Part shown: one piece after another, positions 37,393-49,165 of the stretch
Position numbering within the stretch: the stretch's first letter is position 1
Layout: the number at the start of each line of letters is the position of its first letter
Assembly (NCBI RefSeq): GCF_001640805.2
Contig: NC_066855.1
Span: forward strand, 3,623,867-3,687,866
From: Lates calcarifer
Lineage: Eukaryota > Chordata > Actinopteri > Centropomidae
DNA: 64,000 bases
Direction of reading: 5' to 3'
Made by a program: the position numbers and the translations under genes
Notes under the pieces: model-generated
The model's database searches: none
What the model was told of the DNA's origin: nothing
What the model saw: only the letters and a program-made list of their open reading frames with translations

Positions 37393-37740
37393 AATCCAGA
37401 AAATCCAGAGCAACACTAACATTACTTTGTTTCTGGCTACCTGACAGCCCTTTATAGCCCCTTTTTTACTCTCCACCCACAGCTGAGGGAAATATCTGAC
37501 TGTCTTCACCAGGCACTCACTGACTCTGTCTTCCTCCTAAATAATGTTGGACAAATAGTGTCAATTTATTAGGTTTTTTTTTTACTTTAAGGTGCCTGTT
37601 GTGTTTTGATGTGAGAATAAGAGCGGAAACAATTTGCATAAAGGCCTAAAGACTCTGCAGAGCTGAGGGAAACTGCAACGGGTATAATTCCCTGTGGGTT
37701 CATCATTAGAGTGACACCTGTCTAATTACATGTTGCAGTT
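37393..37740 (+). repeat. Dispersed repeat family copy 2
   Basis: Head: CCAGAAAATCCAGAGCAACA and CTGAGGGAAATATCTGACTG. Tail: GCTGAGGGAAACTGCAACGG, ATTCCCTGTGGGTTCATCAT and GTGACACCTGTC. The head matches the copy at 8441, and the tail matches the copy at 47103 (GCTGAGGGGAACTGCAGAGT, TTCCTCTGTGGGTTTGTAAC). It is diverged and non-coding. Confidence 0.5.
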
Positions 37741-39499
37741 TCAAAGAAGGTTATACAGCAGTGGTAGTGGCCTTTACATAGCAAAATATTCAAATATTTA
37801 ATCTCACGCTTCTGCTGACGTATTACTGACTGTGTCCACATGATCAACAACAAAATCTGATTACTGATGTAAAAAGCTCACCAACGCACTGTTGCTGTTT
37901 TCTTGCCTTTACAAATGTTCTGCATGAGTCATGGCCATCTTTTCATGCTGTTATGTCACCAGGCCTGCGACATCTCGTTACTATGAGTGGATGTTGAATA
38001 GGAAATGTTTGTTCATAAGTATTCCTTACCATCTGGCCGATGCCTGATTTTACATTCACGTTTTTCATCTGAAGTTGTTCAGCTCAAGGTTCGACACTAA
38101 TAAGACATTGTGTTTAGGTAGCTGGTCCGTGTACAGTCAAAAAGTACAATCAACTAAAATCATGATCATTTCTGGGGGGAAAAAATGTTTTTCAGATTTC
38201 TATTCAAAGGGCTTGGACATAATATGTCCGGTGTGTAGTGTGAAAATGGATATTCTGGGGCAGAGGGAAAGTGCTCTCCACCACTTTCCACCTTTTGTGT
38301 GATTCTGGGCTGCATAACTGGCTGTGGTTTGGTCGTGATAGAGGGTAGATGGTGGTGGTTTGCTGTGATTGGAGCTATTCTGGACACTTTCAAGAACAGA
38401 GGGGAAAAAAAGAAGAAGCAGCTGAAAGAGAACTCTTGAAATGAAAGTAGAGCATACACACAAACAGTTGGATGGTTCTGAAATTATAGGTTTGAGGGTG
38501 TGTGTGTGTTGTACATTGTAGGTCCATTTTTATACACTCAGAGCTCTTTCTGCTGTGAATATGAGTTGATAAATCAGTGACAACATCAAATCTTGTGTAT
38601 TTAATTTGTTTGATAGTTTACTCAGAAGAGAATCTGATGCTCTCAGATTCAGCCTGTGTCAAATCCCTTACTAAGCTCAAACTATAAGACACTGCTCCTC
38701 TCGTTTTACACATCTTTTCCCATCATAATTGGGACGGCCTCTTTCATGTCACCTCAGACGGCTCAGGGACGTGTGCATGAATGTGTGCATCTATATGCGT
38801 GTGTGTGATGAGCATCCACTCATGATCAGCAGGCCTCCCTGAGCGAGCGAGCCGGGCCGGCACAGAGCTGATTGGAGCCATCAAAAACAAGGAGAACAGC
38901 GATTTCCGCACCTTCTGCCTCGTGTCTGTGAATGAAAATCTTCTTGTCTTGTTTGTCCCATGTAACAGGGGCAGGCTGGTCTGCCTCACCCCCACACCCC
39001 CACCTCAACACACACACAGACTGATACACAGAGGCGTTTGTTATCTGAAGGAGGGGAACTCGAGAAATGAACTATGAATGATTAGAAAATGAAAGAAGAT
39101 TGCTTTTGATTAGCACTCGTTAATTAACTCCGCCAGCCGCCTGCCTGCTCCCCAGCCAGCCCATCGACAACGTATGGTCTGACTGTGTTATTAACTCAGC
39201 TTTGTGTGTGTGGGGGTGTGCACGTGAGAGGGATGCATGCTATCATTAGTGCGGCAAGGTACAAAGACATTTTTTGATTGTGTAGTTTTATAATGGAAAA
39301 ACAGATGAACTTTAAACCTCAATTTACTTTGACATCTGTCAGCGTGTGCGCCGCTCACCTTCGTGTGCTGGTGTGTGAAAAAAAAATCTTCTTATGCATG
39401 TTTTTTCATTGGTATGCACGATGGAAAGTGGCAGGCCTTCACAACATGCATGATTAGTGGTATGGGACTGCTGTTAACACACCACAGCACAGTACGGTG

Positions 39500-39910
39500 C
39501 AGAGAGAAATTGAATGGTGATGAATGATTGATAAGGGGGAAAAAAGGAATTAAAGGAGAGATGAGAGAAAAACAATGAGGAGGAGGATGAATGGGTAAGG
39601 AGTGAGGAAGATTTCAAAGGTAAAGTGAGTATGAAGAGAAAGGATGAATGAAGGTTGCATAAATGAGCAGAAAGCACGGAGTTGCAGGAGCTTGGAAGAA
39701 AGACGCAACAAAGACGAGAAAAAAAAGGAAACTAAATCAGTTTTTCATAGAGAGGACTCAAAAACAAAAAAAGAAGGACATGTTTTTAAGTCAAAGAAGA
39801 TGAAAGAAAGTTAGGGGCACAAAAACAGAAAGAACAAAGGATGGGAAGCAGGAGCTGGGAGGGATGGAGTGATTTCATAAGAAGATAAGATATGGAAGAC
39901 GAGATTCACA
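39500..39910 (+). repeat. Purine-rich low-complexity tract
   Basis: About 400 bp in which the + strand is overwhelmingly A and G (GAAAGAAAG, GGAGGAGGATGA, GAGAAAGGATGAATGAAGG words), without a fixed repeat unit. It holds no gene. In sense RNA it would be rich in GAA-type splicing-enhancer words. Confidence 0.7.
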
Positions 39911-41985
39911 AGAGCCCCAATTTCACAGTGGTGTGAGTGCCGCGGGTTTTGTGCTGTTCCGACATTACAAGGAGCGCTTCACTTGATTGCGCATTAGTCC
40001 TATTGTGGTGGGAGCCCGGCACATGTTTTATTTAGCGGGCTCGCTCGGGCTCGGCTGGAGCGGGATGGACGTTTGTTTGCTCTGCAGCCCGCTGTGTGCT
40101 CGGGGTCGCCGATGCAGAGCCACGTCTCCTTACTGCTAATGGACGGAGCAGCATTAGTCAAGTGTGTCAGCCTCTGCCCCGCTTTCTCCACAGCTGGCAC
40201 CGAGAAGTTATTATCACCCATCAGAAAGCTTCTACTTTTGAGAGGATATTTCAGGCTTTTCTTGATTTCACAGAAGGGCTAGGTCAAACCTGTTGGTGAA
40301 ATTTCTGTATTCTTGCCCTTCTGCTCTCGTCGAGCATGATACAGAGCAGGTTGAATATGATAATACTTTTAAGGTCAAGCCGAATTAAGCTGTCTCCTCT
40401 CGTCTCTAACCCATCCTTCCAGCTGGCAGCAACAGCAGGTCACCAGAGAGAGGAAATGTCTCAGCTCGGCCGAGTTTCACCCTGTGCCATCCCCCCGTTC
40501 TGGTGTGAATCTTTCTCTTGATCTCTTGACCTCCAGACAGTAGGCAGTTTTCTGCAGCTTGCCCTCAACACCCCAGGCCAGAGAAATGAGAGAGACTTTG
40601 CTTCCGACAGCAGTCTGCTCTGTAACGAGCTGTGATGTCCATCTGCTCTGTGATTCAGAATTAGAGTCATTTTAATCTGCGAGGAAAAACAACAACCATG
40701 TGGAAAGTACACTGAATGGAAACCTGACCAGCTGAAACAACGAGAACCTTGCTTTTCTATCTCTTTTAACGTCTTTCACTCCACCTGCCTGTCTTGTCTT
40801 CCTCTCATTGAAAGTCTTGTGTGTTGTGTGTGAACAGTAGACCATTATCTGCGTATGATCGTCATCTTGCTGCTGCTCACTCAGCTCTGTGCTCCTGGGA
40901 GTCTGAGGAAAACAAAGGACTCTCTGAAACAGCTGGACTTTGGGAATCAGCAATGACCTGAATCTATTATTAACGGAAAATCTCTTGCTGACATTTACAT
41001 TTTTTTCCTGTTCTGTACAAAATATAATGTTGCCAAGTGCAAGACACATGTTCAGTTTAAATGTGGGGCAAGCTAAGCCATAGTTAGTGATAGGTGTCTG
41101 GGCGATCTGAGTGGAATTCTGATCAGGTGTGTTTTTCCTTATCCAGAAAGGATGTCCAGATTCAGAGCGCCCATTCCTGCCGGGTGTAAATAGGGTCTGA
41201 AATTGTAGGTCCTCATGTGGACAGTACTGTATCCCAGTTATATAACAAACTTCCATGCTTTCAGCCCCCAGTAAACTTGTCAAATGGCTGCTTGTTCCCA
41301 GTAAACATGGAAAACATGGCTTTGTATCTAAAGGCAGCTTCATGATGTCACCAAATGAACTGACAGTTAACAAGAGCCACTGAAGCAAAACCAGAACCCA
41401 GTTTTTGGGAAACTCTCCATCAGTGTTGAGACGCAGCCACTCGCCTGTATATGTGTGTGTGTGTGTGTATGTCATCTCTCAGTGGACTCCCCCCCACTAA
41501 ACTAGCTCATTATCTTGCACACTGTGATCACTGGAGAGATGTCTCTAGAGATGCACACGCTCATGTGAAAACCCACGGGATGCACACTTCTGGGAATGGG
41601 ACAGTACAACACAACACACACACACACAAACAAACACACACACTCCAATAAACAGTTTTATATGATCTGATACTCTTTCTGCAGCAGTTGCATGTGTCAT
41701 ACAGCGCATGGCTCATACTGTATGTGGGAGGGTTTCTACATAGCACACACATACACACACACATCTGCTGGGGAGTGTTGCTCAGTTAGTTTTGTTATTA
41801 CAGACCAGCTGTCTGCCCAATTTCCTTGAGTCAGGAACATCTGTGTGTGCCCCCCCCCTTTCCTCGTTCGCCCACACACCCTCTGTGTATGTTTCATTAT
41901 TAAGAGCCTATCAATGTGACAATGTGACAAAAAAAACCTCTGAGCTGAGGCAAATTGGTACCACAAGAGCAAGTGTCAGCATTCC

Positions 41986-42142
41986 TCTGTGTGTGTGTGT
42001 GTGTTCAAGTGTTTGTTTGCTATTTTTAAACCATTGTTCCCATTTTTGTTGTGTGTGTGTGTGTGTGTGTGTGTGTGTCTGTCGTAAATCCTTAGGTTTT
42101 TTTTTTTTTTTTTTTTTACAGTATATATACATTTATATTTTC

Positions 42143-42181
<39 letters not shown>

Positions 42182-42292
42182 CTGCGGTGTATAGTAAAGT
42201 GTTATTAGTGGGCCAAAGATAAGCTTGAGCATTGCTGTGCCACTGGGGCCTTTGCAGGAGCCATGATAATGCATTTCTGTCAGCCTGTGTGT

Positions 42293-42330
<38 letters not shown>
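41986..42330 (+). repeat. Cluster of four TG arrays and a T21 run
   Basis: TG arrays at about 41986-42004, 42050-42078, 42145-42180 and 42286-42330, all on the + strand, with a T homopolymer at about 42097-42117 followed by ACAG, a decoy acceptor. Degenerate CA arrays lie upstream at about 41608-41642 and 41745-41762. Confidence 0.9.
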
Positions 42331-42333
<3 letters not shown>

Positions 42334-42788
42334 TGTGAGTTAATGTGTACATACAACTTAATGTGTGTGTGAGCCGGTTTGTGTGTGTGTGTAACTACTG
42401 TGTCAGTAATAGGCTAAAGTGACAGAACTTTGATTTCATTATTAGCACTGAAACAACAAATTGACGAGCTGATAACTCATTAAGAACAGCAACTGAAGTA
42501 AATAGTTAAATAAAACTGCCAGATATAATGATTTGCAGCTTTCCTCCAGCTCATGGCATTACAAACTGAATCCCTTTGGTCATTTTAATTGTTGTTCAAA
42601 CAAAATAAGTAATCTGAACACCTTGAAACATGTTTTCATAAAACAATGAAACCCCAATTGACAGTCACGAGGCAGCAACAGGAACTCAGAGAACTGGCAA
42701 CTTGTTAAGACCTGGAATGATAAAATGAATTCAAAGTTGGACAGTTGAAAATATGTTTTTTAATTAAGTGTGTTTCTGTGGTTCCTGT

Positions 42789-42975
42789 GGCTTCAGAAAG
42801 TATTGAGAACCCATCAGTTTTTGCACACAGCTATGTGGTAGATTTAATTCTAAACTGATACAACAAATGACAAAGTCGAGAAATGTTTTCAGACATTTTT
42901 GCAAACTTATTATTTATTATTCTCATTAGTGGAGTCCACTTGTGGCAAACTGAATAGATTGGACACTAGTTTAGA
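42789..42975 (+). mobile_element. Tc1-like transposon end fragment
   Basis: Begins GGCTTCAGAAAGTATTGAGA..CCATCAGTTTTTGCACA and contains GTGGAGTCCACTTGTGGCAA followed by ACTGAATAGATTGGACA. These match the 5' end (terminal repeat plus untranslated leader) of a common fish Tc1-like transposon. No transposase remains. It is a solo 5' fragment of roughly 190 bp. Confidence 0.6.
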
Positions 42976-44503
42976 TTAGCCACTGCAGTGCCTTGCTGGA
43001 TGATGTCACATTGCTTTGAAGCAAACATTGATCTAGGTTCAATGAGAGAGACTTCATAGTCACCATCTGGACTCCTAAGCCACAGGGGGCACTTAAAGTG
43101 TTTGAGAATTGACGTATAATTCACATATTCACACTGAGATCCAGGACTTAAGTTCTCTCAGCGCCTTACCCTGTATGATTTCTCCTTAAAATAATTCTCA
43201 CCCCCTCATGATGATTCCAATTGAGTTGATGGAAAAGTGGTTTGAGCATGATTTTTTTCCCTCTGTGATTTGATTCAGCACTGTTTCTCTTCTCCGCTAC
43301 AAGTACTGCCATGTTGCCTTTTAATAAAGCATTAACCCACCTTGGTTTGATGCTGGTACCCTCAGTCCATCAGCTCTCTTATTTGTGTATCCCTTGTGAT
43401 TCTCAGCAGCTTTTCCCCCTACGGTCCTGTCTGTTGGCAACCACAATGAGCCGGCCTCCTTCATCAATATCTGCTTCACTCTGTCTAGACATTCAGACAC
43501 TTGCTCGGGGTTCACCCTTTATCTAATCACAGTTCAGCTGTATATTTTCTAAAACTCCTCCCCAAAGAGCCATCACCACAAGTTTATTTGAGCTCTGTGC
43601 AGCCTGTGGACACGCTTAGTTTCTATCCATGGACTTAACTTCTGCTCCCTCTCCCTGTCTCTACCTCCTCCTAGCCTCAGTGTGTTTGTCAAGGTGTTAG
43701 CTGTGTGTGTTGGCAGTGAAATAACGGTGTTAATTTGCTTTTGCTGAGGTGAAAAACCAATCCATCTTCCACCCCACCCCTCAGCAAAAAGACACAGAGC
43801 CCCTTCTTCTAAAGCTCTGCTGTTTTTTTGCAGGGGGAACCTGATTAGTTGATGTTTATGGGCTCAGAAGCAGCGCTTTAGGCTCTGACATGATGACTTT
43901 AGCTGGTTAGCAAGCTACAGTAGTGCAAAGAAACAATAAACTCTGTCTGAGCAGAAAGTCAGAGTAGAACAGGCGATGGTGAGAGAGGGAGAGTTTGTCA
44001 TCTTGACAGAACAGAAAGAAGTTTCCTCAGAAAGAAAAACGTGTGAGTGCTATAGCATTTTATATCGTATGTACAAGCACGTATGCATGAACAAGAGGAT
44101 TTGTATGCCTTTCTGTGGGTGTGTGTTTCTGTGCCTTCCCTGCATGATTATATGTTTTTGTGTGTGTGTATGTGTGCATGACTCATATCTTCCTCAGTGT
44201 CTGACATTAATTAAATAAAATGGGGATTCATGACTCTTTCCTGCCTGGCTGGTAATGTGTATATTATATAGATTTGCTGCTCCCTGTGTATTGTTCTCTC
44301 ACTGCTAAAACAAAAGCATCAAACAACCACAGGTGTCACAACTCACTACAGAAAACAGCACAATGTGCATAATTGGCAGAGACCCACAGTTTATAATTAG
44401 TTGTGAGAAGGGTTTCTCCGCGCAGTGTGTGTATTTTTGATATGTCAAAGTACACATGTGTGTAAACATACCTGCGTCCTCTCTCTCTCTCTCTCTGCTG
44501 TAG

Positions 44504-44610
44504 CCCTGTCAATGTTGCGGTCAAGTGAAGAGCAAGCCCCTGTCCAGCAGAATAAGTTCATGGGTGACATAGAAGAGCTGGCTGCCAGCTATGAGCGTAA
44601 ACTCATAGAG
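44504..44610 (+). CDS. snx29: snx29 exon d: variable linker and return to helix
   Basis: Internal exon of sorting nexin 29. It follows a (CT)n tract and GCTGTAG acceptor; CC completes an Ala codon with the last base of exon c. The first half (LSMLRSSEEQAPVQQNKFMG) does not resemble the corresponding mammalian linker as I recall it. The second half (IEELAASYERKLIE) matches SNX29 closely and leads into exon e. The donor GTGAGT at 44611 is strong. Length is 107 nt, from phase 1 to phase 0. Exons c and d together are 193 nt, so skipping them as a pair would also break the frame. The exon is bracketed by a 31.9-kb intron and, from about 80 nt downstream, a foldback element. Confidence 0.92.
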
Positions 44611-44689
44611 GTGAGTGCTGTCTTTCTCTCTGTTTGTTTCTTACTGTGTATTAGTTCTGATATTCATTCAATACATTATATAAAAAAAA

Positions 44690-45125
44690 GAATAAGAAGT
44701 TCAATATCACTCTCATGTCTGTAAGCTAAATATGAGGCTAGAACCAGGAGACGATTAGCTTATCTTAGCATAGCATAGCATAAAGACTTGGAGCAGGGGG
44801 GAACCATTAGCCTGTAGCCTAGAATCCCTGCTGGTTGCCTAGCAACCTCATGGCGACAGCTAGACTCCAGGACTGGTTTAGAAATAGCCTGACACATAAC
44901 TAACCTTAAAAAAAAGACAAACTGTTGCTCCTGCTGTTTGGTTTGTGTACAAGTTAAACATTGTTTATGAGATGGGTTTCTTTGGACTCTGGACAAAGAC
45001 AGGCTAGCTGTTTCCCCCTGTTTCCAGTCTTTATGCTAAGCTAAGCTAATTGCCTGCTGCCTCTTCCTTCATATACACAGTTGAGTACAGGCATGAGGGT
45101 GGTATCTTTCCTCGGCAAGAAAAAA
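44690..45125. mobile_element. Foldback element copy 2, close to exon d
   Basis: Same family as the element at 24829. The left arm (CACTCTCATGTCTGTA..GATTAGCTTATCTTAGCATA..AAGACTTGGAGCAGGGGGGAAC) is complementary to the right arm (TTTCCCCCTGTTTCCAGTCTTTATGCTAAGCTAAGCTAAT..ACAGGCATGAGGGTGGTATC), giving arms of about 120 nt. It has no coding capacity. The left end starts roughly 80 nt after the exon d donor, so the pre-mRNA can form a long stem just behind that exon. Confidence 0.7.
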
Positions 45126-47102
45126 AATGACTCTGTTCCTTTACACTACATTATAAGAAATTCAGTGTGACATCTGTGTGTAATTGCTGTAAATGAATAA
45201 ACCTCAGTTAAGACTATGTCCTCATTTCAAAGTAGATTATTCATCAAAGCCTTATCTTGTTTGGATTGACATGTTTTTTTTCGTTTGCACTTCACGCCTT
45301 GTATCACCTGCCAGAGCCAGAACCTCAAGCGTTAGATTTCACAATGTAACAAACAATGTAGGGTAATTTAAATTATATGTGGTAATAATTTATTGACATA
45401 CACTGGAACTTTGTGTTTAGTAATACCTGAATTTGTGCACTAGCAAGTAAAGTTAAAGAAAAAGTGATAAGATGAAGTTTTTCAGCCTGTGAGAGTTATG
45501 TAGAGAATGTAAAACTCTCACTGAGCTGCTTTATCTAAATAAAGTAGAGAATTATATTTTTCAAGTGCATTGATTTAAAATGCATCTTAACAGCTCCAGA
45601 AGCTATTCCCTGAGCAGGCTCTTCTTAAATATATTGATTACAGTGCATGGTGAAGCTCTCTAATAATTGGACATGAGGCGTAATGTTGCCAGCTGCGTGA
45701 GTGTTGATGGGAGTTGTGTCCAGTTTTCTGTTAGATTGACCAGTGAAGCAACATTCCCAGTGAGAGTGATATCTGCAGAGGAAACTAAAGGCTGCGTCTG
45801 TGTATTCTAATGGGTAGTGAGGTGTGTGGGGGCGTCTACATGAATAATTAATCCATGGTTTTATATTTCTTTAATAAAAAATAATTCCCCCTGTGTTTGG
45901 CCAAACTACGTTTTCACTTATTTATGCACATGTATGTGTGATGCATTTTTAATGGTGTTGACTTATTTATTTGTTCATTTGCTTGGCTGTCAGTCTCGAT
46001 CGGGCTTTCACAAAGAGTCTGGAGGACGGTGGTGGGACACAATCACTCTACAGGCTCTCCTCTGCTCCCAGGCCAACTGGGCCCTGATGGCTTTGCTTAA
46101 ACAAGCCCGTCATGCAGAACGCAGCTGTTTTCCTCGTCCCTGATGTGTAACAAGTTGTCCGGCAGAAATATTGTAAAATGTGAAAGTGGCTGCAGTGGCG
46201 AGGCTAGTGCTGGCTTTTCAGCTGGAGGAGCCAGAGCAGAGGGAACAAGAGAAACATGCGGCAAACAGGAGATTCAGGATGTTCTCATTACTGTTCACCA
46301 CCAATTTGTTGTAACAGGAGCTGCTGTAATATTCAGAGGAACAGTGGAACAAAAGTGTGGCTTTTTATATAGTTAATAGTGTGTTGTTGTGTGTACAGGT
46401 CTGTGTGTGTGTGTTCACTCTCTCGGTCCTGATGCGAGGGTTGAGAAATTGTTCGATTTACATGAGCAGCTGTGAATACTCCTGATTCAGCTGCCTGGCT
46501 TCAGCAACTGAGACAAAATCTGACCGACAAAGTTATTGATTTTTGAAAATGTCACATCGGGCCTTGTTGGATACATACAGGCCTGCCAGACACAAATAAA
46601 TATTGGACGGGGCCGGCCTTCATTAACCTGGGAAATACGCCTGTGTTTGTGACCTACTTCAGCTTTAATTTAATGATGCTAATGCATTGTATTGACTTTG
46701 ACTTTGTTTATATTTGAGCCAGATCTCAAGTGGCTGGATGCTCTTTTCCTGCTGCATCCTCATCTGTTCGTCAGGCTGTGCACCGTGCACGAGTCCATGA
46801 TAAAGTCTCACGATAAATCATTTGAATAAAATGTATTTAAGGTGACAGGACAGAATCTTTCTATTGGCCACTGTCACAACTTTAACTGGTGAATTTGTAG
46901 TGGTGGGGATGTCATGTGAAAAGCCAGAGTGCAGCTCTGCAGGTGAGTGGTTTTATGTCTTGTAGGACATTGTGCAGGCGAAGCTGCATTAGCTACGTGT
47001 GGAACAAGCTGACAAAAAACATCAACATATAATCCTCTATAAAATTGTTATTGCAATCTTATTATGAAACAATTAGTAATTTACACATCCAGCAGCTACG
47101 AA

Positions 47103-47460
47103 GCAGCATTAGCGTTCATTTGTAGTTGTGTTTCCATCCTCTTAATCAATTGAAATTAAATATTCACTCTCTTCGCTCGCTCTTGAGGGAAATATCTGAT
47201 CTGGGTTTCTCACTAATTAATTATCCGCTAGTAGCGAACTTTGTGTGTCTGCTGTTGGGCAGGGAGCTGTGCAGTGGGTTTGCAGCTGCAAACATGGCGG
47301 GTCAGAGGAGAGTTTATCGACCAGAAAACCAAAACGATGAGCTTAAAGAGTCTAAAATGCTCAGTTAAGCTGAGGGGAACTGCAGAGTTGGATGATAGTT
47401 CCTCTGTGGGTTTGTAACTATGAAGTGACCTCTTTCACACTGTTCACAGTCACCTGATCT
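47103..47460 (+). repeat. Dispersed repeat family copy 3
   Basis: Longest copy of the family at 8441 and 37393: GCAGCATTAGCGTTCATTTG, CTTGAGGGAAATATCTGATC, GGCAGGGAGCTGTGCAGTGG, AAACATGGCGGGTCAGAGG and the GAACTGCAGAGTTGG tail. The 80-codon open frame across it is not supported as a gene. Confidence 0.5.
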
Positions 47461-48980
47461 TTTTTCATCTCTTACTTAAGTTTCGTCCACCCGTGAACCA
47501 TTATTTAACCAAACTGACTAAGAACGATGAACTGATACACAGCTGTGACTTGCGGAGGAAGTGTTTATTTTATCTACCGCCTTCTTACTCGCTTCTTCGT
47601 GCCTTTTACTCTCTCCCCTCACTCCTTTAGCTCCTCTCCTTCACTTCTCAGCTGTCACAGCGACAAAGTGATATGAGGTGTTTGTGTTCTTGTATGCATG
47701 CATGCACTCACCAGGTGTGTAAAATCCTGTCTGGATGAGTGGGATCTCTCACACAAATCTGTATGGATGCTCAATCTAAGTGGGTTTAAAATTGTCAGGG
47801 CGCTTCAACATATCCCAATGGACCCGTGACTGTCAGACACAAAAGACAATGAAACAATGAAATGAAAAGACTGACGGATTCAGAGAGAGGAAGTCAAGGG
47901 GGGAAGAAAGAAAAGCACAACTCAAGGGGAAAGATGCATAAGCATTGTAATTTTCATCGATATTGCGTGGTGCTTTTCATTGTGCGTGAGTAATAAAAAC
48001 TAATTACATAATGCAGTTAACACGTCCACTGAGATTTTTCTGAGAAACAGCAAAACTGCATGACATTGATCTGTGAGGCTGGAGTGATAAGGAAAGGGTG
48101 GGCAGGTAGTGATGTAACTCGTCCTCTTATCAGCGCTCACAGGCTGTCGGGGTCGGGCTGAAGGTATTTAGTACACAACCGCCTCTCTGGACTTATCGGC
48201 CTGCAAATCATTCACTCTCACCAGCATGTGACTGTTCGTTTTTAATTAGATTTTTACTGAAGTGATGGTTGCATGGATGTGTCATTTTGTTGTTGAATTA
48301 CTATTGACTGTTAGTATTACTGTGATGTTTCTTATTATATGTTACCAAATGATGTCAGGATTCTGTATGTATCGTTACTGTTGATTTCTTTCAGTTGTCG
48401 TACACACAGTGAATTTCTAAAATAAATGAATCACTTTTGAGTATGATGAAGATGGTGGAGGAGGGAGCTGTAGGAAAGAAGCTTTCTCAGTTGTGGTCTT
48501 AGATGAAACAGACAGAAGGGGTAAAGACTGCCTCTCTGCAGGCTCTTCAGATTTTCAAACTCACCTGGAATCTTTTAAGCCACTTGTGGCCGGTGTGAAA
48601 GAGACGTTCAAGGACTGCTCTCAAGTGAAGCGAGGGTGTATTTGTGTTTCAGAAAACCAGATTTGAATCTTTTTAAGAAATTATTATTGTTACTCACAAG
48701 TGGTTTGAATGCTAATTTGCCAACCACAGTGAAATAGAATAGAATAGAAAAGCTGGCAACAGGAGACGACTGTATGTCTGATTCAATGTATTATGAATAT
48801 ACAACTTCATATTTGATCTTTTATCACACTGGATACACAGTTCTATACTTGTGTAGCAAAGGGTAAAGATTATTTTGTAAACTACTGCTCCCAGGGTCAA
48901 GAATGAACTTGAAACTTTTGGTAGAAGTTTACTGATTAATGAAAATAAATCACTGTAAAACAAATTATTCCATTTAAATA

Positions 48981-49165
48981 GATGTGGCTGTGGCTCAGGA
49001 GGTAGAGCAGGTTGCCCACTAATCAGAGGATCAGCAGTTCAATCCCCAGCTCTTTCAGTCTGATGACAGTTGGAGGACTGTCAGTCAAATCAAAGCACAC
49101 AGTCCTGATGGAGCAGATAGTGGAGTTTTTGATCTAAACTCTCAATAAAAAATAAAGATAAGATG
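48981..49165 (+). mobile_element. tRNA-derived SINE
   Basis: The head carries RNA polymerase III promoter boxes: A box TGGCTCAGGAGGTAGAGC (48991-49008) and B box GTTCAATCCC (49037-49046), spaced as in a tRNA. The body continues CAGCTCTTTCAGTCTGATGA, then AGTCCTGATGGAGCAGATAG, ending in an A-rich AATAAAAAATAAAGATAAG tail. This head and body are common in teleost SINEs. It lacks a clean cloverleaf 3' half, so it is not a tRNA gene. Orientation is the same as snx29. Confidence 0.8.

Larger units (their letters stand above)
12618..44503 (+). other. snx29: snx29 intron c-d (31.9 kb)
   Basis: GT-AG phase 1 intron, half of the window. Listed contents include CA/TG arrays, foldback element copy 1 (24829), dispersed repeat fragments (30612, 33660, 36209, 36779, 37393), a 410-bp purine-rich tract (39500) and a Tc1-like fragment (42789). 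I find no nested gene: the longest open frame, 267 codons on the minus strand at 40672-41475, has no recognisable domain. The stretches 12670-15690, 15730-20160, 20210-23370, 25170-29700, 30750-33650, 33890-36200, 37750-39490 and 39920-41980 hold only low-complexity runs, short hairpins (28951-28984, 28658-28692), possible regulatory segments discussed in the findings, or sequence in which I see nothing. Confidence 0.85.

Noticed and set aside
41792..42356. Open frames of 70 to 130 codons over the TG arrays
   Set aside because: Translations are Cys-Val or His-Thr repeats produced by dinucleotide arrays, not proteins.
48981..49060. tRNA gene
   Set aside because: A and B boxes are present, but the acceptor-stem 3' half is missing and the sequence continues into a SINE body with an A-rich tail.
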